Origin: Azolla caroliniana
Taxonomy: Eukaryota; Polypodiophyta
Length of the DNA stretch: 64,000 nucleotides
Assembly (NCBI GenBank): GCA_043228905.1
Contig: JBHGNT010000002.1
Coordinates: 14,632,001-14,696,000, forward strand
Direction of reading: 5' to 3'
The notes beneath the pieces were generated by a model. It was not told where the DNA came from and searched no databases. It saw only the letters and a list, made by a program, of their open reading frames with translations. This document shows, one piece after another, positions 1-10,148 of this stretch (positions are counted from its first letter, which is position 1; every line of letters begins with the position of its first letter). Made by a program: the position numbers and the translations under genes.

Positions 1-181
1 AGTGAGTGAGTGTGTTTGTCTCTTCATTCTCATTCTCTCACTGTACTTTCTATTTTTCTCCTCTTTTTCATTCTAGCTTCTTCTTTCTCCTTCTGCAACC
101 GTAGCTTCTTCTTCTTCTTCTTCTTCTTCTTGTAGTAGAGGAGAAACCGTGCGGTGTGAGTGCAGTAGGCGGGCACCACCA
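1..181 (+). repeat. 3' part of the 5' LTR of gypsy L
   Basis: The pyrimidine-rich stretch, the 'gtagaggagaaaccgtg' block and the 'gggcaccacca' end reappear at 2855-3008. The left copy carries a longer cttctt run at about 105-130. The LTR start lies before the window. Confidence 0.75.
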
Positions 182-853
182 GCAAAGCAAAACCTGAGTA
201 GACCCAAAGGAAAGGACAACATTGGCACTGGCGATCCTACTAGCGCTTTATCTCTGTCCAGATGAACTTCGCACAGTCCACCTTAGAGGATTGTGAGGAC
301 ACACACACACACACACACACACACCACAACTCCGCAGTGGTGTTGCGCCTGGCCGATAACCGCCGATATCCACTCCGCCTTAGCCAACCAACCGTGGCTT
401 CGCGCGACCCAGTCCAAGTAGGACTAGCAGAATGATCCGCTGCAATGGCCATAAGATCTGCATCGACACGACGGCGGCCCCTAGACCGTCGTAGGCAGTG
501 CAATCACTCCAGTGTGCGGTGAAACAATCAACATGCTTGACGGCATGATGGAAGAGGAAGTCGACATGTATCAAGAGGAAAATCTCGATTTTGTACCATT
601 GTTTGAGATAGACGTCTATGTCGATTGTTGCATCTGCCCTAGATGCCAAATCGTTACCCTTTCCTTCATCGGAAGCATTAGCCGAGCTCGACCAGGCCTC
701 CACAAACCTAACGTGACCTCACACTATCACAAAGGGTTCAAGCAACCGAGCTTGAGGAGCTGAACCTAGGAACACACGGCGCACCACAAGTAGTCCTAAT
801 AGCAAAGCATCTTCCCAATTCCTTTCGAACGCAACTGGAGTGCCTACTGCGGT
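182..853. other. Leader and unreadable internal region of gypsy L
   Basis: No frame here gives a convincing gag or protease. A (CA)n tract sits at about 300-323. Short open frames on both strands have no family features. The region is probably decayed gag and protease, judged only by its position between the LTR and the RT. Confidence 0.4.
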
Positions 854-854
854 C

Positions 855-2430
855 AAGGATGTTTTCGCAGGGTCACACATTGACATGCCAGGGCTCGACC
901 CGTAGTTTTATCACCACAAAATTACTTTGAAAGGCGATGCAAAGACTGTCTAACAACGCAGATATAGAATGAACCCTAATTACGCTGAAAAGGGCAAGGA
1001 AGAAATCAACAAACTTCTTGGCAGGGGGTTCATTCGGCCGGTTAAAACGGTCACTTGGCTCAGCCCAATCGTGGTTGTCCCAAAGAAGAACGGGAAAATC
1101 CGAGTCTGTGTCGATTATAGGACGATGAACACAAATACGGTCATTGATGCTTTCTCGCTCCCCTTCACGGACCCTATTCTCAACACAGTTGAGGGCCATG
1201 AACTCTACAGTTTCGTGGACGGAATCAATGGCTATAACCAAGTTCGCATGGCCCTAGAGGACGAAGAAAAATCAGCCTTTGTCACAGATTGGGAAGTGTA
1301 TGTCGCAGTGGTCATGATGTTTGGGCTCAAGATTGCTCTCGCAATGTTTCAACGTATTATAATGGAGATCTTCGAGGAATACATATCCAAGTTTATGCAG
1401 GTATTCCTAGATGACTTCATGGTCTTCGGTTCCCAAGCACAACAGTCGGCTCCGCGTAATCCCTTGAAGTTTGTGTTTGCGGTATTCAACAGCATGTTGG
1501 TTGGGCAAATCATTAACCAGCAGGGCATCGCAATTGACCCAAGTCCAGTCCAGGCAATCCTTGCAGCCCACCTCTGACCAACTCCAACGGCCTCATGCGG
1601 TTCCTTGGATAGGTGCATTGGCACAGTAGGGTCTTGTGCTACCTTGCCAATTTTGTGAGCCCTCTCCATGCAACCGTCCATTGTACGTCGTTTCGTTGGA
1701 GTCCAACCGAACAAGAGGTGTTTAACGCCCTCAAAATACTCCTTTCCCATGCCCCTATACTACAACCACCATGTTGGGATGAGTCGTTCCATGTATTTGT
1801 GGACACCTCGGATATTGCGATCGGCAGCATGTTGATGCATCTGTTTGAACGTGGTTGATTTTTACCAATATTCTATGCAAGCCGATGTCTTTCCTCGGCC
1901 GAACGCAACTACTCAACAACAGAACATGAAGCCGTAGGTCTTATTTTTAGTGTAACCAAGTTTCGACACTACTTGCTCGAGCGAAGATTCACGTTTCATG
2001 TGGACCACGCCATGTTGTTCTACATCCCGGCTAAGAGCTCATTGGCCAATAAAATGACTCGATGGGCGCTACTACTTCAGGCATTCGAGTCCTAGATGAC
2101 CTTCCTGACTCCTCTATCCTCCATGTCACCACCACCCCTATTGTACTCGACGATCCCAATTATTGGTTGGACAACATGGACTTCTACTTGGCTAACGGGG
2201 TGTCATCGCCACACCTCTCCAGTGATGAGCGGAAATGGTTGGCAGCACGTAGCCTTAATTCTCGGTTGCTAGATGACATCCTCTACTTTCTCTCGGCAGT
2301 CGGGAACACCTGCCCTTGCTTTCGCCACACGCTCCGGGCTTATGCCAAGGAAACTGAAATTGCGGTGGTCGGGGCCATTTTGGATCACCAATATGCGTGC
2401 AAGCGCATTTCAGCTCGGCACCTTGGATGA
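855..2430 (+). pseudogene. Gypsy L pol fragment: RT, RNase H, integrase N-terminus
   Basis: The frame at 969-1577 reads as Ty3-type reverse transcriptase: a GFIRPVK-like segment, VPKKNGKIRVCVDYR, a SFVDGINGYNQVRM palm segment and the catalytic FLDD box near 1402-1413. RT similarity begins upstream at about 855. At 1613-1858 and on to about 2080, in another frame, lies the connection and RNase H region (SPTEQEVFNAL, FHVFVDTSD, then FYASRCLSSAERNYSTTEHEA). The stretch at 2100-2430 resembles the linker and the start of the integrase zinc domain. The stop after 1577 and further frame changes make this a pseudogene. The integrase catalytic core is absent. Confidence 0.8.
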
Positions 2431-2592
2431 CCAAGTCCTACCAGCGTGGGTGAATGGTTTTTGGCGCAAGCTGTACAATGGCGCGGTGCCACCCAACCCC
2501 TTTATATGCAACCATCCTGCCGAGGCTAACCCCACAACTAGCCCTTCGTCTTTTGGCCCCCCAACCATAGTTATCGTCAGAACTTCGGACAC

Positions 2593-3008
2593 TGTCGGAT
2601 AAGTTGTCCACGATGTCTGCTGCAATCTTTGTAAAGTTCTTTCTTTCACGAATTGTTTTGTGTTTTGCTATTTACCGCATATCAAGGGTTTGTATGTTAG
2701 CCATGCATTTTTGCACTATCCCATAGGCATGCCTGTGTTATTGGCCGGCCTAGTGTGAAATGGGACGGGCCAACCAAACCCTAGCCTCAGATGTATATAT
2801 ATGCCCCTTTTTTGGGATGTAAGGGTGTGGCGGTGTTTTATTGAGAATAGGGACTGTGTTTGCGTTTGTCTCTTCATTTTCAATGTACTTGGTATTTTAC
2901 TCTTTTTATTCTATCTTCTTCTACAACCACAACTTGTTCTTGTAGAGGAGAAACCGTGTGGTGCGAGCCACCCCTTAGGGCTGGGAGTGCGATAGGTGGG
3001 CACCACCA
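2593..3008 (+). repeat. 3' LTR of gypsy L
   Basis: It starts near 'tgtcggataag' and ends 'gggcaccacca', matching the 1-181 tail. A TATA-like 'gtatatatatg' lies at about 2791-2801. The start is chosen as the first TG after the coding remnant. No clear polypurine tract precedes it, so the left edge may be off by tens of bases. Confidence 0.6.
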
Positions 3009-3046
3009 CTTTCTATTTTTCTCCTTTTATTCTATCTTCTTCTTTC
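3009..3046 (+). repeat. Start of a second partial LTR copy, split by copia M
   Basis: After the 3' LTR the pyrimidine-rich block (ctttctatttttctcc onwards) repeats. It runs into the left target-site duplication of copia M (ctttc, 3042-3046) and continues at 9162. Confidence 0.6.
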
Positions 3047-3321
3047 TGTTGAGATATCGGTCCCTCCGGATGGGGATCGGAGAAGCCAGAGAAGAAGGTG
3101 AACCGGGGTCTGAGTCGGAGTGACCGGAAGGACATCTGGAAAGCGGTTCGAATGGACCCGGAAGGGGTCCGGTTGGATTCGGTATGAATCGTGAAGAGAC
3201 ACAAATATGTAAATATGTTTCTTAGGGGTTGTTGAGGGCACAATTGTAAATAGCCCGTAAGTTATATAGGTATAAATATAACTTACGACAAATATAATAA
3301 TGAAGTAGTTGTCATTATTGT

Positions 3322-3371
<50 letters not shown>

Positions 3372-3632
3372 TACAAAAAGCTTTTCTGTTGTAACCACCG
3401 GCTGACGAAGACAGAGCTCAAGGTCGTTGCCTCTGGGTCTCACATTGTAGTACCTCTGCCCTATAGTCATCCTGTTCAGAGTCTGTGAACTCTCATGGTT
3501 TTGCCTCTTCAGGTTTTCCACATAAACATATTGGGTCGTCTCATTCTATGTAAGTGCATTAATATTTTTTGTTGTTCTGTTTCTTTCATTGAGCGATTGA
3601 GACTTGGTTGAGGCCAAGCACTATTCCGTGCA
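3047..3632 (+). repeat. 5' LTR of copia M
   Basis: 586 bp, TG...CA. It holds a TATA-like 'ggtataaatata' at about 3269-3280 and a (GA)n tract at about 3329-3366. The sequence after its end (aaattggtatcac) is a degraded form of the tggtatcagagc primer-binding site of the other copia elements here. Confidence 0.85.
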
Positions 3633-3669
3633 AATTGGTATCACAACAAACAACAAAGGAAAGAAAAAA

Positions 3670-4113
3670 ATGAAAGAGTCATTCGGTAGCATGTTCAAGC
3701 TCACCGACTCCAGCTACCCAGTGTGGAAATCGAAGATGAGGGACATATTAGTGGTAAAAGATCTTTGGATGCCGGTATAGTTTGGGGACAAAAGACCAGA
3801 CAAGATTGATGTCGTGACTTGGGAGGTAATGCACATGAAAACGACGGCATACATTCGATGCTTCATCGACATGAGCCTATACAATAACTTTAATGAAGAG
3901 AACAAGGCCAATGAGCTCTGGGAGAAGATTGACACAATGTTGGAGAACAAGAATGTTGTAAATCAGGTCTCGGTATTCTGGAAGATAGTGAGGCTCTAGT
4001 ATCAAGACGGCCAACATGGAAAAGCATATGAACGCCTTCCAAGGGTTGATAAACCAGACTACCTTGCTCGAAGTACCATTAGCCGATGAGGTATCGGCAT
4101 TGTTATTGTTCCG
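3670..4113 (+). pseudogene. Copia M gag, N-terminal fragment
   Basis: The frame from ATG 3670 reads FKLTDSSYPVWKSKMRDIL, typical of the N-terminus of copia gag of the UBN2 type, where a conserved Trp follows a 'L.GSNY..W' motif. A TAG interrupts it at about 3778. The frame resumes at 3814 with NELWEKIDTMLENK, and after a frameshift near 4000 it reads to 'DEVSALLLF' at about 4113, where homology stops. Gag would coat RNA in virus-like particles; this copy cannot be made whole. Confidence 0.75.
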
Positions 4114-4265
4114 ATTAATTGTGCATATGCAAATTAAAAGGGAAAAGAAAGGGTGGAAAGGATGTATAGAAGCTTGTGTAAAAAAGTAAGAGAGAGGAGA
4201 GATAAAAGGTAGAGGGGAGACAGGCTATGAATTTATAGAGATAGAATTATATATTATATAAAATA

Positions 4266-4335
4266 GAGTTAATGGGCTAGTGGATAGTCACATTGACTTC
4301 TAGCTAAAGGTGCACAGTTCAAAGTCTTACCATGC
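4266..4335 (+). repeat. tRNA-derived SINE-like head
   Basis: 'gggctagtggatagtc' resembles a Pol III A box and 'gcacagttcaaagtctta' a B box, at plant SINE spacing. No clear SINE tail or target duplication was seen. Confidence 0.35.
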
Positions 4336-5051
4336 AACGTGATTTAAGGAATTTTATTCATTTTTGCATTGAAGACGAAATTGGCAACCCCCTTCCTTTT
4401 TTCCTATAAAAGGAGGTTGAGGGGGGCTCATTGGGGAGGACATTTTGGGAGGAGGAGACTATCGTCATTTTTCCTTCGGAGCTCTTCATCTTCTTCTTCA
4501 CCACTTCTCTTCATCTCTTCATACCCTACCCCTTCATCCCCTCATCGCCACGTGCTCGTCTTCTTCGCGTTGGCACTCGAAGTGCTTGTGAGCCCAAGCT
4601 TCGTTAGTTCGACGTTGCTTTGCCCCATTCGTCGTTGCTAGCCTGTGTGCCCGCTGTTCGGGTGGTCGTGGTTCGTTAGGGTTGGCATTTTGGTGGTGCT
4701 TGTGTGTTCATCTTCGCCGTGTTCGGTTTTTCTCGTCTCTAAGGGCATTTAGTATTTATGTTTTGATTGAGCTTGTGGTTGACTAGAAGTTGCCATTGTA
4801 ATCAAACCCTATTTTATAAAGGGTCTTCTAGCGTTGGAATCAAACACGTATTTATTTCTTTGGCTGAAATCATTCGTGTTTCCTTCTTCTTTCTTTCTTT
4901 CTTTCTTTGTCCGTGTCTTCCTTGTACGTTCGGTCGTCTTGTGACGAAGGAGCATTTCGGGCGTGCCCATGCACCTCTCCTCCTCATAAAGACGTTGACG
5001 AGTTGTTATCAACGAAAGCCACCGACCTCACAAAACAAAGGGCAACGAGCC

Positions 5052-5303
5052 CTTGCTCAGAGAGGATTCGTAGAGAGGGTTCGTAGAGTGGGTTCGCAGA
5101 GAGGATTCATAGACAGAGTTCGTAGAGAGGATTCGTAGATTGAGGATTCATAGAGAGGATTCATAGAGTGAGGATTTGAAGAGAGAGTTCGTAGAGTGGG
5201 TTTGTAGAATGAGGATTCGTAGCGTGAGGATTCATAGAGAGAGTTCGTAGAGTGGGTTTGTAGAGTGAGGATTCGTAGAGTGGGTTCGAAGAGTGCTTTA
5301 TAA
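5052..5303. repeat. 13-15 bp minisatellite
   Basis: About 17 diverged copies of a unit close to 'gaggattcgtaga', alternating with 'gtgggttcgtaga' and 'gtgaggattcgtaga' forms. Higher-order repetition is visible: the order gagagttcgtaga, gtgggtttgtaga, then a gaggattcgta form occurs twice. Confidence 0.85.
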
Positions 5304-5477
5304 GATTTAAAATAAATAAATATTTATCCCTTGAGTACTCCCTAGTCCAAGACCCCCGTGGTCCCGCCCAAGTAACACACGCGCTCGAAACTTCACGACA
5401 ACGGTTGTGTCCCGATGCGGAATGAAGGTGCATGTTGAATTGTTGGCATAAGAGACGTGTGGCTGACAATGCCAACC

Positions 5478-6560
5478 GGGTGCTAGTTGTTGCTGAAATA
5501 TGTCCGACACGTTCCGGAGGTTTGGTTGAATCTGAAATCAACCAATCGGCTGGATGATGAAAGCTACACGGGTAGCATCCGAAATGGAGTCATGAAGTTT
5601 AGCAAAGGAATCTTGATCGTGGCCCAAGCCCAAAATATCAACACCTTGTACCTGATGCATGCCCGAATTTGCCGGGAAGAAGTGAACATGGTGTCCGACA
5701 TTGCTGGTGAGTTGTGGCACAAGAGGTTGTGGCACATGAGCCAGGAGAGAATGCGGAAACTTCCCGAAGACAACCTCATTCCGGAGGTGAAAGACATGCA
5801 CCGACTGTTTGGCAGGCAAGCAGAACCGAACCTATTTCCGGTCGAGACCACTGACAAGACAGAAAGAACCACTAGAGCTTGTGCATACCGATGTATGCCA
5901 GGTGGACACAAAGTCACATGATGGGTCGCAATACTTCATGACGTTCATAGATTACCACATCCGGAAGTTGTGGGTCTCACCACTGAAGACAAAGGACCAG
6001 GTATTATCTGTCTTCAAGGAATTCCACGCGAGAGGGGAAAGGGAAACCGGCCCGAAGCTGAAGGCAGTTTGGGTGGACAACGGAGGCAAATACCAGGGGC
6101 AATTTGAGGAGTATTGTCGGTCGAAGGGAATCCGGCTCAAATTTACCGTGTCGAAGACACCAGAGCTGAATGGATTGGCCGAAAGGATGAACTGGACTAT
6201 GATGGAGAGAGCTTGGAGTATGTTGGTACATGCTAAGTTGTCCAAGACATTTTGGGCTAGGTTGTTGATGAAGGCGACCTATGTGATAAACATATCACTC
6301 CCATCACCCTTGGACCGAGACACACCGTAGAGAGTATGGACCCGTAAAGACGTGTCTTACCGACACTTGAAGGTGTTTGGCTGTCTCGCCTACGTACATG
6401 TAGCAAAGGACAAGAGATCATAATTGGATTTGAAGTCCCAGCCATGCATATTCCTGGGGTACGACGATGATGAGTTCGGTTACCGAGTGTGGGACTTGGT
6501 CGACAAGAAGGTCTTCTGAAGTCGAGACATAGTCTTCATGGAAGACAAGATCATTGCCGA
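5478..6560 (+). pseudogene. Copia M integrase region
   Basis: At 5487-5800 the pre-integrase segment reads LKYVRHVPEVWLNL, then LWHKRLWHMSQERM, the HH part of the zinc domain. The frame at 5809-6330 gives the catalytic core: LVHTDVCQ (first Asp), VWVDNGGKYQ (second Asp) and ELNGLAERMN (Glu). A frameshift near 5815 and stops at about 6328, 6421 and 6517 break it. Downstream is the copia signature LKVFGCLAYVHV and FLGYDDDEFGYRVWD. In a live element this enzyme joins cDNA ends to host DNA. Confidence 0.85.
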
Positions 6561-6839
6561 CTAGGAGTTGGAGAAGAAGACAATGGACTTTGGGTCAACC
6601 GACAGAGATCAGTTGAAGGATATAAGGACCCATATGGCCGGAAGGCGGATGACTCGATGAACCGGACGGTTCCGGACAAGAAACCGAATCGATCGAAGAA
6701 GATCTGGATACCGAAACCGGACAAGAGCCTCAACCAAATTTGGATGAAGAACCGGTATCAGAGAACCAAGGTAGATGATATCCTCTCATGGAGAGAAGGG
6801 CCCCCCGGAGATTTCCAAAAGAAGAGCGTATATTGTTGA

Positions 6840-8428
6840 TTGGCGAGGAGGATCCAGAAACCCTTGAAGAAGCAATGAGGGACACCCACAGCCATAGGTG
6901 GTTGAGTGCCATGTAGGATGAAATGGATTCCTTGCATGAGAACCATACATATGAATTGACAGAGCTACCGAAAGAAAAGAAGTGCTACGGAACAAGTGGG
7001 TGTAAAGTTAAAACCGGGAGATGCCGGAAATCCACCAAGATACAAAGCCCGGATCGTGGTGAAGGGATTCCAACAGAAAAAAGGAGTGGATTTCGACGAG
7101 ATCTTTGCCCCGGTAGTCAAGATGACGTCCATCCAGACGGTGTTGAGCATAACGGCAAGGATGGACCTCAAGGTAGAGCAACTAGACGTCAAGACGACAT
7201 TCCTACATGGTGACCTCGAAGAAAAGATCTACATGCAACAACCGAAAGGATTTGTCAAGAAAGGGAAGGAGAACCTCGTGTGCCGATTGAAGAAGAGCTT
7301 ATAGGGACTGAAGCAAGCTCCTCGGCAATGGTACTGGAAGTTCAACTTCTTCATGACGGACCAAGGATACCACAAGACGCAAGCCGACCACTACATATTT
7401 GTAAAGAAATTTGACGAAGGCGACTTCCTGATACTTTTGCTATATGTGGACGACATGTTGATCGTCGGACCAGACCGAATCAAAATCAGGATGCTGAAGA
7501 AGGCCTTGAACCAGACCTTCTCAATGAAAGATCTTGGTCCAACATGACAGATCTTGGGAATGCACATTGTCCGAGATCAGACGAAAAAGCTATTGTGGTT
7601 GTCACAAGAGAAGTATGTGACAAAGGTGCTTCAAAGATTCAGCATGTCGGATGCTAAGCTAGTCGGATCGACACTCCCGACAAACTGCAAGCTGTCTGGA
7701 AAACAGAGCCCGAAGACAAAAACAGAGAAGTCGGAGATGATGAAAATACCATATGCCTCTACCATCTGAAGTTTGATGTACGCAATGGTGTGTACCCGGC
7801 CGGATATAGGATATGCAGTCGGAGTGGTCAGCTGGTTCATGAGCAATCCGAGAAGAGAACATTGGGTCGTTGTCAAGTGGATACTCTAATACCTGAAAGG
7901 CAACTCGAGCATGTGCCTTTGATTCAGCTCCGGTAAACCCCTATTGGAAGGCTTCACCGATGTGGACATGTCGGTTGATATAGATACCAACCGGTCTACA
8001 TCCAGATATGTCATGCCATATGTAGGGGGAGTTGTATCGTGGTAATCGAGGCTGCAAAAATCCGTAGCACTGTCAACAACGGAAGCGGCGTACATGACAA
8101 CCGTAGAAGTCGGCAAGGAAGTAATTTGGATGAAGTACTTCATTGGAGAGCTGGGAATCTGACAAGAGGAATACCGGCTCTACTATGATAGTCAAAGCGT
8201 CATCCACCTTGCCAAGAACGCGGCCTACCACTCCCAGATTAAGCACATCCAGAGGAGATATCACTGGCTCCGGAAGAAGGTAGAAGATAAAGAATTTTCA
8301 CTGATGAAGATCCATACGGAGGAGAATGGGTCGGATATGCTAACCAAGGTATTGTTAGCCGACAAGCTGGATGCGTGCTGGAGATAGATCGGACTGACAA
8401 AGATCCAATACCCAAGTGAAGGGGGAGA
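6840..8428 (+). pseudogene. Copia M reverse transcriptase and RNase H
   Basis: RT is readable at 6996-7547: PPRYKARIVVKGFQQK, FAPVVKMTSIQTVL, LDVKTTFLHGDLEE and the catalytic LLLYVDDMLIVG at about 7435-7470. Stops lie at about 7303 (before the KQAPR motif) and 7547. The LGM segment follows at 7554, then RNase H to about 8400, in which the DWAGD-type region is scrambled by stops. The end reads into GGDC and a stop where the polypurine tract meets the LTR sequence. Confidence 0.85.
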
Positions 8429-8642
8429 TTGTGGAGATATTGGTCCCTCCGAATGGGGATTGGAGAAGCCGGAGAGATCCATATGAAGGAGAACGGGTCG
8501 GATATGCTGACCAAGGTGATGTTAGCCGACAAGTTGGATGCGTGCTGGAGACGGATTGGACTGACGAAGACCCCATACCCGAGTGAAGGGGGAGATTGTT
8601 GAGATATCGGTCCCTCAGGATGGGGATTGGAGAAGCCTGAGA
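8309..8642 (+). repeat. 167-bp tandem duplication across the PPT and LTR start
   Basis: Unit 1 is 8309-8475 and unit 2 is 8476-8642. Each holds the end of RNase H, the polypurine tract gaagggggagat and the first 46 bp of an LTR, so an incomplete LTR start (from 8430) lies before the real one at 8597. The units have diverged at several positions. Confidence 0.85.
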
Positions 8643-9156
8643 CAAAGGTGAACCGGGTCGAAACGACCGGAAGGATATATTTGGAAACCAAATCGGATGG
8701 ACCCAAAAGGGGTCCGACCGGATCCAGTATGAACTGTGAAGAGAGACAAATTTGTAAATATATTTCTCAAGGGTCGTTGAGGCCACAATTGTAAATATCC
8801 CGTAAGTTATATAAGTATACATATAACTTAGGGCAAATATGATAATGAAGTAGTTGTCATTATTGTAGTATAGAGAAAGAGGGGGAGAGAGAGCTTTTCT
8901 GTTGTAACTTGTAACCATCAACTGGCGAAAACAAAACTCGAGGTCGTTGCCACTAAGTCTCACATTGTAGTACCTCTATCCTATAGTCATCCTGTTCAAA
9001 GTCTGCAAACTCCCGTGGTTTTGCCTCTTGAGGTTTTCCACGTAAACATATTACAATGTCATCTCATTCTGTGTAAGTACATTAAATCTTTATTTCTGTT
9101 CTGTTTCTTCCATTGAGCGATTGAGACTCGGTTGAGGCTGAGCACTATTTCGTGCA
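8597..9156 (+). repeat. 3' LTR of copia M
   Basis: 560 bp, same termini as 3047-3632. Its (GA)n tract is almost gone, which accounts for much of the length difference. It is followed by the right target duplication ctttc (9157-9161). Confidence 0.85.
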
Positions 9157-9161
9157 CTTTC

Positions 9162-9275
9162 TTCTTTTTATTCTATCTTCTTCTACAACCACAACTTCTT
9201 CTTCTACTTCTTGTAAAGGAGAAACCATGTGGTGTGAGCCACCCCTTAGGGTTGGGAGTGCGATAAACCACCAAC
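9162..9275 (+). repeat. Remainder of the partial gypsy L LTR copy
   Basis: It continues the sequence broken at 3046, with the block 'gtaaaggagaaaccatg' and 'gagccaccccttaggg' matching 2941-2992. It ends near 'gtgcgata'. Element L therefore ended in an LTR followed by a partial tandem LTR copy. Confidence 0.65.
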
Positions 9276-9589
9276 AGAACCTGAGCAACGCATCCTTCTA
9301 AACAATATCCTATATTTTAACATACTCAAAAGTGTTTAGAGAAACATTAAATCCTGAAGATGTAAAATATTTTTTGAAAGTACAATTATTTATTTATTTT
9401 TATTTTTTTATGCTTCCAATCAACATGAAGCTTCGATGTGAATAGGTTCAATGATTGATTGGATGCCACCTTCTATAATTATTCTACAACAATTTCAATA
9501 CCGATATACTAGAATCACAAAGAACTCAACAAAGTTTGAACTTGATGACTAAGTTATCGTAATGCAAAATAAGTTAATAATATTGTCAT

Positions 9590-9710
9590 GTGCATGTGTT
9601 CCTTTATGCCACCCTTTTAGCACACCCTTTTTAGCTAAGCCAACCCAAATGGGTACCTTTGTATAAACTATAAATTGAGTAAGAAGTAAGAAGCTAACTA
9701 GGCTGGTTTT
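9590..9710 (-). repeat. 121-bp repeat, arm A of a distant inverted pair
   Basis: Its reverse complement matches 23290-23410 with only about two differences. It contains the block cacccttttagcacaccc. I see no terminal inverted repeats or target duplication around it. Confidence 0.85.
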
Positions 9711-9811
9711 GATCTCATATGTGCATATCACAATACAATTCAATCAAAACTCTTCACTCCATTACTAACTATACTTCTTCATCAAAAGCAGTTCATACAC
9801 ATTTTTTTGTT

Positions 9812-9895
9812 GCATGTTTACTACCTCAGTTGGTAAAAAACCATTCTCCACCATAATGTCTCAATCAGAGACCCAGGTCATAGATTCAATTCTTT
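9812..9895 (+). repeat. tRNA-derived SINE-like head
   Basis: 'acctcagttggtaaaaaacc' resembles the A box region of a tRNA gene (consensus near tagctcagttggtagagc). 'ggtcatagattcaattct' resembles a B box. No CCA end or functional cloverleaf fits, so it is a SINE relic or chance match, not a tRNA gene. Confidence 0.4.
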
Positions 9896-10148
9896 GACAT
9901 GTAAATAAATTCTTAAATGAACAATAAAACAAACCTGATATATTTGTTCACAAACATCAATGTAATGTCTGTTTATATTAGAACAAGTGACCACAAGTAA
10001 ATGTTACTTATTTCCTAGCTAACAATTGCAGTTTCATAGTCAATTACAGTCCATTATTTGTATGCCGAGAATTCGGTTCACCAATACCGTGATCCAGCTT
10101 TTAAATCCAAATTTGAAAGCATGTTTTAAGTCAATGTGTGTGTCGACC

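Larger units (their letters stand above)
1..3008 (+). mobile_element. Ty3/gypsy element L, partial at window edge
   Basis: Two copies of one LTR tail (1-181 and the end of 2593-3008) flank a decayed pol region read on the plus strand. Both copies end in a run of cacc repeats followed by 'a'. The left copy is cut by the window start. The gypsy assignment rests on RT and RNase H motifs of Ty3 type. Gag and protease are not recognisable and the integrase stops after its N-terminal part, so the element is dead. Confidence 0.75.
4114..5477. other. Foreign segment inside copia M, unassigned
   Basis: This replaces late gag, zinc knuckle and protease. It contains a tRNA-like SINE head (about 4266-4335), a TATA motif 'cctataaaagg' (4403-4413) before a pyrimidine-rich leader, a CTTT run near 4888-4907 and a 13-bp minisatellite (5052-5303). 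The 90-codon frame at 4369-4641 is low-complexity Ser/Leu and I do not accept it as a gene. I saw no clear target-site duplication at its edges. It could be another element's LTR and leader, or captured host DNA. Confidence 0.5.
3047..9156 (+). mobile_element. Ty1/copia element M
   Basis: Complete in outline: LTRs at 3047-3632 and 8597-9156 start TGTTGAGATATCGG and end GTGCA, and the target-site duplication ctttc (3042-3046 and 9157-9161) is exact. Order is gag, foreign segment, integrase, RT, RNase H, which is copia order. The LTRs differ at many positions and by indels and the coding frames are broken repeatedly, so the insertion is old. The protease, zinc knuckle and late gag are missing, replaced by 4114-5477. 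Confidence 0.88.
9276..10148. other. Intergenic DNA and likely 3' UTR of the CHCH gene
   Basis: AT-rich single-copy-looking DNA with no coding frame. It holds one arm of a distant inverted repeat (9590-9710) and a tRNA-like SINE head (about 9812-9895). The part next to 10149 should be the 3' UTR of the minus-strand gene; I could not pick a poly(A) signal with confidence. Confidence 0.5.

Noticed and set aside
3032-3521. Minus-strand Ser/Leu repeat frames over (GA)n tracts, also near 13136-13591, 32859-33086 and 58234-58482
   Set aside because: Shadows of microsatellites or of real plus-strand frames.
4369-4641. 90-codon open frame after a good TATA box
   Set aside because: Low-complexity Ser/Leu/Pro from a pyrimidine-rich leader; no domain and no plausible partner exons.
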